From Cannabis sativa (Eukaryota; Streptophyta; Magnoliopsida; Rosales; Cannabaceae), in NCBI RefSeq assembly GCF_029168945.1, contig NC_083601.1:72281595-72345594 (forward strand): a stretch of 64,000 bases of DNA, written 5' to 3'. This document shows positions 38,134 through 47,625 of this stretch, piece by piece. Numbering within the stretch: the first letter of the stretch is position 1; each line of letters begins with the position of its first letter. A program made the position numbers and the translations under genes. The notes under the pieces were generated by a model, which worked only from the letters and a program-made list of their open reading frames with translations, was not told the DNA's origin and did no database searches.

Positions 38134-38940
38134 CTAATGACCTTTTTCATTGCAGTAGAAACACTTTCCTTTAAGTGTAGCATCACCAGAAGGAACAACC
38201 TTTTTATTCTTCATGGTTTTTGTTCGCTTCTTGGTGTTCTTCCACTTCTTCTTCGATTTGGGTTTCGAAGCAGAGGCAACATTTGCTTCAGGTTTGTTCG
38301 TCCCATTACCATTCCCAGGATTGTGAGGTTTACTCCCTTTCTTCTTGGGTCCTCCAATCAAATTTTCATAAGTTTGAAGGTCATTGACTAATTCATGAAA
38401 GTCAATTTCCTTCTTATTCATGACATAATTTGATGTGTATGGTAGAAATGCTGGAGTCAGGCTATTCAAGATAAGACTTACTTGAGTAGCATTGTCCATT
38501 TCAGCACCATGATCCTGGGCTTCTTGGAAATAACTTGACATGAGGAGAACATGGTCACGCACGTTTTGATGAGGTTCCATCCGTGCATTAATGTACTTCT
38601 TAGTTGCATCAAAGTGTGACTGTAGTGATGCCTTACCGAATAGCTCATTTAACTTCGTCATAACTTCAGCAGCCTTCTCGGTTTTAGAAAACCGAGTTTT
38701 GAGGGTGTCAACCATGCTAGAAAGCATAAAGTATAGAGCTTTTTCATTTGCTTTCTGCCAACGCTCATACTTTTCTTTCACAACTTTGGATACATTGTCC
38801 CCAGGCACTTCAGGTGACGGCTCAGTTAAAACAAACAAGGCACTTTCTCCTATGAGAGCAATATTAATGTTCTCATTCCACTTAGTAAAGTTAGATCCAT
38901 TCAGCTTATTTTCAGTCAATAGTGATAACATGGCATTCAT
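38134..38940 (-). CDS. Element D gag polyprotein, 268 codons, stop inside the zinc knuckle
   Basis: An open frame from the ATG at 38940. It has the Copia gag/UBN2-type layout: an N-terminal LNGSNFTKW motif, a central YERWQKANEKAL region, FHELVNDLQTYE near residue 185, and then a basic K/N/G-rich linker. It ends CFYCNEKGH followed by TAG and KPQC, so a stop replaces one residue of the CX2CX4HX4C knuckle. The predicted role is capsid-like particle formation and RNA packaging for the element's own transcript. A and B lack this N-terminal part. Purifying selection cannot be judged from one copy. Confidence 0.88.
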   Translation of the reverse strand: MNAMLSLLTENKLNGSNFTKWNENINIALIGESALFVLTEPSPEVPGDNVSKVVKEKYERWQKANEKALYFMLSSMVDTLKTRFSKTEKAAEVMTKLNELFGKASLQSHFDATKKYINARMEPHQNVRDHVLLMSSYFQEAQDHGAEMDNATQVSLILNSLTPAFLPYTSNYVMNKKEIDFHELVNDLQTYENLIGGPKKKGSKPHNPGNGNGTNKPEANVASASKPKSKKKWKNTKKRTKTMKNKKVVPSGDATLKGKCFYCNEKGH

Positions 38941-41900
38941 TTTGATAATACAGGATACTACAAAATAAAAGAAATCAACTAACAGAAATTAATAATGGTT
39001 TAACACAAAATCAATTCAGAAATTATAAGCACATAGCAAGTAGGAATGATATGAGAAAATACTTAAAAAAATTCAATCCTAAATAATGTCCAAGGTTTTT
39101 CAACAAACTGATATCAGTGTCCCGTTTAGGCGAGAGTCAAAGCTACCATCCATTGAATAGAGTTGTCAGCTCATCTAAAATGTTAAACATTCTAGCAACC
39201 TTTTATTCGATCAAGATTGGAATCCAGCGTTGTCCCGTTTAGGCGAGAGTCAAGGCTATTCTATCTTATGAGCTACTACCATTGTTTCGCAATTTGCAAG
39301 TCAAATATGGTCGCCACCATTAGGGTGATCTATACCATATAAAACACTTACAAACTACTTATCTTTCGAGATTAAACGGTGCGAAATTGCTAATGAACGT
39401 TCCTCCATTAGGGAGGATTACTCACTAAAACAAACGCGATGTAAAACCAACAATGGAGATCGAATATCTTAATAATAATAAAGCTCATTCTTTAAAATGT
39501 ATTTTCTTTATTATTCTAATAAATAAATTCTCATTAAATTTGAAATTTAGAATTAAAATTCAAAAATAAGAATTTAATATAATATTTATAAAATTATACT
39601 TAGATGGTGATTGAAATAAAATTAATTATTTCCATCTTAGTAATAATCTTAAATATAAATATTAAGGAAATTAATTTAAGTTGAATTAAATTAATTAATT
39701 AGCAACTTAAAAATTTCCTTGAGAATATATTTATTGTATTCAAAAAATTAAGTATAATAACTATACAATTTTCGAAAAATAATAAAAATAGAAAAGAAAT
39801 ACTTCAAGCAAAAATATCACCTATCTAGATTTTCTTTTGACTAGTTAATTCAATTTCTAATAATATATATTTTAAATTCATTTATTTTAAATTAATCAAT
39901 TAAATGAAAAAAAAAATCATTGATTAAAGTTGGCCCAAGAATAAATTAAAATAAATAATTAATTTACAACTCAATCTATTTTTCAATAAATTCAAAAATA
40001 TTGCATAAATAAAATGCAATTTTTCGAAATTGATTAATAAAATAAAGAAAAATATATATATTTTGAAAATTATTTAAATTTAAGTTGAAAAATTAAATTT
40101 CAACCTAAAAATAATTTTCTATTTAATTAAGTGTCATGAAAAATAAATATTTAAGTATCATGATGAAAATCAACTTAGATATTTAAATTTTTCAAGTTAA
40201 TTAAATGTATTAAATTCAAGAAATAAATAATTAAGTGTAGAGAATGCTTAATTATTAATTTCTAGTTTAATACTAGGAAAAATATACTTAAATAAAATTG
40301 TACCAAAATTAATTATTTAAATAATTAATCTCACAATTTATAATATTTTCTTATTTAAATATTAGAAATAATAAGTAGTCTAGAAATGATTATCTAGAAA
40401 ATATCTTATTTGACTAAGTATCTTTTCAACAAAATTTGAAAAATATCTAATTTAAGTTGTATAGAAAAGTTTAGAACTTAAATAATTTCAAATTTAGATT
40501 TAATTAAATATCAAAAATTAAGTTATAACCACTTAATTTGAAGATATCTTTTTTAAGTTAATATTCGAAAAGATATTAACCTAAAAAATATCTAAAATAT
40601 TCCATTTTAAGTTAATATTCGAAAAGATATTAACTTAAAAATATCTTAAGAATCTTTAATAACTAATGCCTAGGATTCCTCAACTTAATTTAAAATTTAA
40701 ATAAAATATTCAAATTTAAGTTAGATAAGAAAAATCAGTTGGTACAACTAATTTATAACTTAAATAGGAATATTTAATTAAATAAGTTCCAGAAAGAATC
40801 TAGTTAGTTAAAATTCTATATTTAATTAAATACAAGAAAAATACAAGTAGTTTGTCTAGAATTAATATCTAAAACTAAAAGTGTTTTTCTTAAAATTAAC
40901 TTTAAAATATTAAAATGAAAATAAATTTTCATATATTTTAAAAGTTAATTATGTTGCTAATTCAATTTTATTAGGTCAAACTAATATAATTAACCTAGTA
41001 CAGTTATTCAAATCAGGCAAATGGGCCTTCACAATTGGGGTAGTTCATGTGAGGGGGTGCTGGGTTCAGTATGTCGTACCCACTTCTAGGACTCCCAACT
41101 CTCACACAAGGCCCAAAAGAGAGGAATTTAACCTTAAAATAAATAACTGTTATTAATTGAATAGGTCCAATAACTAAATGGACCTAAATAAAATCTATCA
41201 TAGTGTGACATTTTATTTAGCAACAACCTATATGCATCTATATAATAAAATAAACACATAGACTCACACAGGTACACACTTGGATGGATCCTATCATGTT
41301 GCTAGGTCATACACAGATGAAAGAAGATTGTAAAATTTACATGTTACAAATTATTAACTTGACTAAGGGAGCCATGAGTTAAAATCAGATCATTGGATCT
41401 GTCAACAAATTAACCATGACTATTTGCAATCAAGTAATAATAGGTTTTGAAAACTTACAAACAAGCTAAAACCATATACTCCTGCAACAAGGTTAGCTGG
41501 ATAGTTGGAAGTAGGATTTATTTAATTTTAAATAAATAAATTTCAAAAAATAAATAATTAAATAAATAAATAAATAAATAATATTTAATTTTGAAAAATA
41601 AAATAAATAATAATTTAATTTATTTTTCGAAAATAAAAGAAATAAAATTAATTTTAAATTTCGAAATTAAAAAAAAAAATTAAAATTAAATCTACAATTT
41701 TGAAAAATTAGGTTTCAACTAACCTAAATATCATTTTAAAATTTGCTAACTACTTTTAAAAATTAAATGTTATTTTATAAATAAAAATTAGAAAAGATAA
41801 ATTAAATATCTTTTTTCAGATTTTAAATTTAATTTAAATAAATAAAATAACAAAATTTAAAAGTTAGCAAAATATCTTACAACTATTTAAAATTACATGA

Positions 41901-42707
41901 TTATAGTTATCTTATTTTAAATTTAAATAAGGTCAAAATATTTTTTAAAAAAAAAAGATAATTTAAAAAAGTTTAATATCTAACCTTAAATTTAAAAATA
42001 AGATAAGATATAATCAAATTTAAAAATAAGATATATAATTAAGCAAAAAGATAGATATTTACTAATTTCAAATTCAAATTACACTAATATCATGAATTAA
42101 ATTTAAAAAAAAATTAAATTAATTCATTATGATAATTAGAGTTGAATTAGGAATAGTAAATATATAAATACAAAACCACACAAAAAATCAGAACTTAAAT
42201 CTATGAAAAAGCATGAAAAAACGAAGAAAAACGAAAATTTTGGGAGCTGTACGGACAGTATGCCAAGCATACTGTCCGCGCGCGCAGGTTGGGTTCTTGG
42301 GCCGAGAAACCTCGGCGGACAGGAAGTCCTGCAACATTCCTGTGCGCGTAGGTGGGGCTTCAGACACGTGATCCGTGCGCGCATGAAGGATTGAGACAGC
42401 AAGCTCGGTGTTGCTTGTCTGAATCCACGCGCGCGTGAGTGTGCACAGCTTCCTTATCTTTTTTCGAATCTTCAAAAAATCATAACTAATTCAAATTAAA
42501 TCGAAATTGAGTTCTGTAAAAAAGTAACTTGCTTAATTTTTTTCATACTATCCAACAAAAATAATTCCAGAAACAAAATCTCAAATATTTTTCACGAAAA
42601 TTCACAAACATCAATCAATCATCATATAACACTCAATACAACATGAAACCATCCAAATAACAAACAATCGTTTTAAAGTCCAAATTTTATGCAAGTAAAT
42701 CAATTAC
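38941..42707 (-). other. Element D 5' leader
   Basis: A very long AT-rich leader without coding potential. It contains two copies of the cccgtttaggcgagagtcaa word (about 39121 and 39235), a conserved island (about 41020–41125) shared with A and B, and a GC-rich end (42235–42440) with a strong hairpin. Confidence 0.8.
42252..42278. other. Perfect 12-bp hairpin in the element D leader
   Basis: CGGACAGTATGC, spacer CAA, then its exact reverse complement. The equivalent site in A (18741–18767) keeps a similar inverted repeat with one mismatch and a longer loop. It lies about 450 bp from the PBS, so it is early in the transcript. A packaging or dimerisation role is speculation. Confidence 0.8.
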
Positions 42708-42725
42708 CATGGCTCTGAGGCCAGT

Positions 42726-44633
42726 TGTGGGATATTTATTTTACCAGGATCTTAGATCTACTCACAAGTATGTTGTTTAAACACCCTAAATATGAACTTT
42801 CTAAAACGATAAATTAAACACATATAAAGTTAAGAAAACCTTACATTGATGCAGCGGAATTAATGTCTCCTTCCACTCAGATCTCTAACCCTTGTATCAT
42901 TTCTGTAGCAGAGTATAATCAAGATCTGAGCCCGAATGTCCTTCTTCTTCAAGTTTGATCCTTCGCAGTCTTCCAATCTATGATTGAGTTACTTCTTGCT
43001 GTGTGTGGGCACTTACTCTTTCACTAGGGTTCGAAATTTATGAAGAAAGAAAAGAGGAGAGTGTTTCAGCCAGGTATAGAAACTAGGAAAGGCTCAGTTT
43101 TTCTGAAGAGAGAAATTTCTGTCAGAAAATTTATGAAAGCATGTCAAAGATGTAATTTTGACTGAGCCATCACTTTCTATTTATAGGCAACTACTAGGTT
43201 TAGGTTAGGAATTATTTGGCATTAAAATAATGAAAATATTAATTTGAAATCCCACAATAAGTGGCCGGCCATGGTGTAGTTTATGGGCCCCACTTGATTA
43301 TGCAATTTTAACAAATTTTATTTCTATTTTCTCAAAAACCCTAATTTTCCAATTCTAACCTTTTAAATGCCAAAACTAATTATTTAATAACTAAAATAGA
43401 TTATTAAATAATATTGTCATTTAATTTAATTATTAACTAGACATATAAAGTCCATTAATAAATAAATAAGCCTAGAATCTCTTTTCTTTACAATTTCACC
43501 CCTGCTTAGTGAAAATTCACAAATTAGACATAGTCTAACTTTAGAATTATAATTGATCAATCACGAATCAATTAATGAGTCTTACAAGCAGAATATTCTC
43601 AACTAGAATGGGGACCATGGATCTATATGCTGAGCTTCCAATAAGTGAACTAAATTTACCAAGTAAATTCCTACTTATTAATTCTTCGTTGAATCCACTC
43701 TTAGAACTTAGAATTGCACTCTCAGACTTATATAGAGCATATTATATGTTCCACGATATCAATATGCTATCTCATTTAACCATTGTTATAATCTTATTGT
43801 GATTTAAAGATCCTCTATATAGATGATCTACATCGAGATGGGATTTCTTTACCGTTCTCACCCCTCAATGTATTTTGCCCCTTAAAAAACTTAGCTACCT
43901 GTAAATGGTGTTTAGTGATCTAATGATTAGTCAGTTAAACAAGAGCTCATCTATTTACTTCTATTTGCTAAGCTCGAAGGGAATCATCACTTGACTTCTA
44001 TACACCAGTAGAAGCTATAGATTCCATATTTATGTTCAGCACTCCCACTCAATCATACTATCATGTTCCCAAAATATACCTATCACCCTGACCTAAAAGT
44101 AGGCTTAACTAATACATCAAAGAACATGAATAGTATTCCTGAGTTGAGCCTAAGCATATCAGGATTTAGATTCTTTTAATCTTAAGATCAACTACTGATA
44201 TTGACTTGGAAAGATATATATAACGGTAAGTTTGTAATATCTTAACTTAGTTGCAATATCGGTCCAGTCCAATGTATACTCCATACATTCGAAACTAGTA
44301 TACTTTACTAATGTCCTGGAAAGAACATAACACTTACTCCAAGTGTAAGTACACATCATCGCTAATTATCACATTAGTGTAAATCCAATAACACTGATGA
44401 AACAGGGACCAAGTCTTTTGATTCATATGATCACAATCACATTCCACTGTGTTGACTATACTGTAATTGTGAATAAACATATGATCTGGATTTAACTGAT
44501 TCTGTGTGTAAACATAATAAACATATTAAACCATAAGCATGTAAAATTCATGCAAACATCAATCACTTCAAATTTCTTATATTGATAACTAATCAGATTG
44601 TAAAGAGTTTTATTTAGGGCATAAAACCCAACA
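42726..44633 (-). repeat. Element D 5' LTR (right end)
   Basis: Pairs with 34336–36243. It is flanked by the PBS on its inner side and by the GTGGA duplication outside. Confidence 0.92.
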
Positions 44634-45741
44634 GTGGATATAACACCGCGATGACTCTGGATAAGTCATTACCCTCTTCAGCTAGTGATGTTTTCTCACT
44701 ATGGTGGAAGCAATTCTGGTGTTTAAAAATACCCAGGAAAATTTTACATTTTTCGTGGAGGGGTTTCCATGAAATCTTGCCAACGCGTAACGGATTGAAA
44801 AAAAAATATAGTTTCTAACAATTCATGTGATTTATGTGGTTTTGGAGGAGAGTCTAATGCTCATGCTATTTTTTGGTGTCCCTTTGCACAAGAAATTTGG
44901 AAACTTCTGGATTTTAAATTTCTACATGAAGTGAGAGAGGTAATTGATTTCAAAAATCTGATATTATATGCTTCTGAGGTGGTAGAAAAGGATTTGTTTG
45001 AGAAAATTATTATTAGTGCTTGGGTCATATGGACGGAGAGAAATAAAGTTACTCATGGTCAACAATTAGGACAACCACAACAGATTGTTAATTGGATTGA
45101 CAGTTATTATGAAATTGTTGTATCTGCTTGTGATGGAGCCAAGGTTAGTAGCCTTACTCATCAAAGAAATAGAAATAATTCAGAATTTCTACCTAGAGAT
45201 CCTCAAGAAGAACAGAGACATACAATACTTATGGTTGATGCAGCAGTATTGAATAATACAAGTTCAGTAGGCTTAGGGGCTATTATCTTTTCAGAAGATA
45301 AAAGAGTGAGGGCAGCAGTTTGCAAGCCTCTCAAAGGTTAGACAGTTCTTTAACTTTAAGGAATTTTTTTTCAATTTGTATAAGCCTTTAAATTTTATAG
45401 CATAATGTTTTGAATAGATTTCGACACGATAAACATGGGGCGGTTTTATGTTTGAACAGTATTAGGTCTGGTTTTACATGTTTCAGATGACATAGGGACT
45501 ATTAAATTTTATTTCTAAAAGGGTGAGGTCTGACGTAACAAGTTTTAAAATATGCTCTAGCTAAGTGATTGAGTAGTACTTGGTGGTGTTTATATATTGT
45601 GGATAGACATTTTTAGATAGATTAGTTAGCCATTGGTAGTTTAGTTTTTGAGCGCATTTGTATCAGGCTAGAATGTAGCAAGTTTAATATGTTTTGGCCG
45701 TTTTGAGAAAATATTTGTATTGTGTTTTATGGAGTTCTTTC

Positions 45742-45771
45742 ACTAGCCAAAGGGATAACCCTTTGGCTAGT
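45742..45771. other. Perfect 13-bp hairpin followed by T-run
   Basis: ACTAGCCAAAGGG, loop ATAA, then the exact reverse complement, followed by six T. It resembles a bacterial terminator in shape, but in a plant nuclear genome that function is not expected. It lies in the intron-like segment of the LINE. Confidence 0.8.
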
Positions 45772-45873
45772 TTTTTCATTTTTTCATTTATCTTTTCTTT
45801 GCATTGTTGGTTTTATCGTTTATTTGGGTTGCGTTTCTCATGGTAGTTTCTGTCTATAGTTTCTACTTATAGC

Positions 45874-46160
45874 CAGGGCCGGCCCTAGGCATAGGCGGGC
45901 TAGGCCCGTGCCTAGGGCCCACACTTTTCGGGGGCCCAAAATAAAAAATAAAAAAATTTATTAGGCTTTTATTTAAGTAAAATTTAAGTGTATTATAAGC
46001 AATAAATATTCGTAGCTTAGTTGGTTGAGGTGGATGGTATAAGGTCTAAGGTCATGGGTTCAAATCCCATAATACTCTTCTTTTGATGTTTTTTTATATA
46101 TTTTTGAGGGCTCCAAAATTTAATTCGTCTTGGGCCCATAAATTTTCAGGGCCGGCCCTG
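45874..46160. mobile_element. hAT-type MITE, 287 bp
   Basis: Termini CAGGGCCGGCCCT and AGGGCCGGCCCTG form a perfect 13-bp TIR. The perfect 8-bp target duplication CTTATAGC is at 45866–45873 and 46161–46168. Non-coding. It carries a tRNA-like stretch at about 46006–46080. Confidence 0.95.
46006..46080 (+). ncRNA. tRNA-like sequence inside the hAT MITE
   Basis: A-box TAGCTTAGTTGG at 46013–46024 and B-box GGTTCAAATCC at 46057–46067, at normal tRNA spacing. The T-arm ATGGG-TTCAAAT-CCCAT pairs perfectly. The acceptor and anticodon stems do not pair well, so this is a degenerate tRNA or SINE head, not a working tRNA gene. Confidence 0.6.
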
Positions 46161-46963
46161 CTTATAGCTTATCATTGTGGTGTTGTCTGGTTGTTATGTT
46201 TTCAGGTAGTATCTCTGTATTACAAGCGGAGACCTTGGCCCTTTTGGTTGGACCTAATTGGGCTCTCTCATGCAGAATCCACGTTAAAGAGGTTTTTTCC
46301 GATTCTTTGTCTCTAGTCACAGCTATAAACAAAGGAAGGGTCTTTTTCAACGAGCTGGGTGTTCTACTAGTGGATGTCATAGCTTTATTGTCCCATGTGG
46401 CTCGGGATGCGAATTCTGCAGCACATGGTTTGGCAAAACATGCTCTTCGGTTAGACAATGAGCTATCCTGGTTCGAGGAGGTGCCGCCGCCAATTGTGGA
46501 TTGCTGATTTGTTAATCATGTGTGATTTTGATCACCGCGTCAAAAAAAAAATCAAAGCTTTAATTAAGTTAAAAATCACTTTTTCTTTATTAAAATTAAG
46601 TAAGGGTAGTAATATGGGTCAAACACGATAACACAATTCAAAACTCACACGAAATAAATGGGTTTAGATTTACCTTTAATGAGTTTGATCGTTTTTCAGA
46701 TTACATATCTAACCTATTTATTAAAATAGTAATTTTCGGGTTGATTCACCTCATTCGAAAATGACACAACAACTTAAAATATACATTATTTTGTTTATTA
46801 TAGTTTGTTACATATTAATTATATTAAGTTAATTAAATAGGACATAACTATGTTAAATGATTTGTAAATGTATCATAAACATGTTAAACTAATGGGTTGA
46901 TAAGTTAACCAAAATGTAGCATATTCCTTTATAAAAATGGATATAAATATGTTACACATATTG

Positions 46964-47270
46964 GTCTTCAAATTCATGCAGTTTATTCAGATTCGTTAGC
47001 TTTGGTGACGGCCATTAACAAAGGGAAGAAGTATTTCAATGAGCTAGGAGCATTGTTTGAAGATGTTATAGCTTTATTGTCTAAATTTCCGGGGGCAGTT
47101 TTGTCCCATGTGGCTCGCTCTGAGAATTTAGCGGCCCATGGCTTGGCAAAGCATGCTCTACGGTTAGACGATGAGCTATCCTGGTTCGATGAGGTTCCAG
47201 CGCCGGTGGCAGACGTGGGCGTCGTAAATTCATGAGTGATTTTAATCACTTTGTCAAAAAAAAAAAATAT
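46964..47270 (+). mobile_element. 5'-truncated LINE copy, RNase H end only
   Basis: A 3' fragment of the same LINE family: the RNase H C-terminus (SDSLALVTAINKG…HVARSENLAAHGLAKHAL) is open to the stop at about 47233, then comes the same 3' tail and a poly-A. The 17-bp target duplication atatgttacacatattg is exact at 46947–46963 and 47271–47287. It keeps eight codons (about 24 bp) that the main LINE lost between ALLS and HVAR. Confidence 0.92.
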
Positions 47271-47625
47271 ATATGTTACACATATTGAATTAAAAGAACC
47301 AGTTTAAAAACAAGTTGGATTTGAGTTTTAATTTTTTAACATGATTAATAAATAAGTTAAGTTTGAATTTGAAATTTGCTTGTAAATATGTGTCAAAACT
47401 ACACGAATACAATCCATTAATACGAATTGCCACCTTTAGAATTCAGGTATTCTTATCATGAGCTGTAATGTAAAGGTGGTATTACTAAGTCTAAAATATA
47501 ATAACACATTACACTTTCAAGCAGATTTTTTTCCCTCTAAAACCGCAAGTCCAGGCTGTAAAATCTGCCTAGGAAATATGCATGCGAATAAATTCCCACA
47601 GTGGGGTATGAACAATCAATGGGAT

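Larger units (their letters stand above)
34336..44633 (-). mobile_element. Element D: Copia-like element with gag but almost no pol
   Basis: LTRs of equal length (1908 bp) at 34336–36243 and 42726–44633 (TGTGGGATA...CCCAACA). Perfect GTGGA duplication at 34331–34335 and 44634–44638, splitting the LINE frame. The polypurine tract (reverse complement of aactcccactt, 36244–36254) and PBS (about 42708–42723) are present. The internal region has an open gag on the minus strand at 38134–38940, a 3.8-kb leader, and only 1.7 kb on the pol side. That side contains small decayed relics: an integrase DRGGE-like word at about 37522–37537 and an RPDICY word at about 36764–36782. In the first about 370 bp the LTRs show about seven mismatches by eye, so insertion is fairly recent although pol is gone. 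Confidence 0.93.
45337..46205 (+). other. 869-bp GT–AG-bounded segment splitting the LINE RNase H
   Basis: Begins gttagacag and ends gttatgttttcag. Joining 45336 to 46206 restores the RNase H reading PLKGSISVLQAET in frame. The stretch includes a later hAT MITE (45874–46160). Without the MITE and one duplication copy it is about 574 bp of T-rich sequence, typical of a plant intron. Splicing is inferred only. Confidence 0.5.
30641..46549 (+). mobile_element. Degenerate LINE (non-LTR retrotransposon) carrying nested insertions
   Basis: The LINE frame occurs in pieces at 30641–31073, 32892–33304, 33430–34335, 44634–45336 and 46206–46507. Motifs in order: SPGPDGM and FRPISLCN RT motifs, AYDRVEW, GLRQGDPLSP, FADD (33209–33220), the thumb region with YLGLP, a zf-RVT CxxC…H…C zinc region (about 44810–44890), and an RNase H domain. 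It ends in a 3' tail gtgattttgatcac...tcaaaaaaaaa at about 46549. Nested inside are solo LTR E (31074–32891), Copia element D (34336–44633) and two GT–AG-bounded segments. The copy has a stop near 33268, another at 33898, one near 34288 and an A-run frameshift near 44800, so it is dead. The 5' end is not defined. Confidence 0.88.

Noticed and set aside
42136..42475. Minus-strand ORFs of 88 and 95 codons in the GC-rich end of element D's leader
   Set aside because: Located in a non-coding leader. The equivalent positions in A and B do not keep these frames.
45742..45771. Hairpin plus T-run as an intrinsic terminator
   Set aside because: Rho-independent termination is a bacterial mechanism and this is plant nuclear DNA. 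Kept only as a structural observation.
46006..46080. Functional tRNA gene
   Set aside because: A and B boxes are good, but acceptor and anticodon stems do not pair, and it lies inside a MITE.
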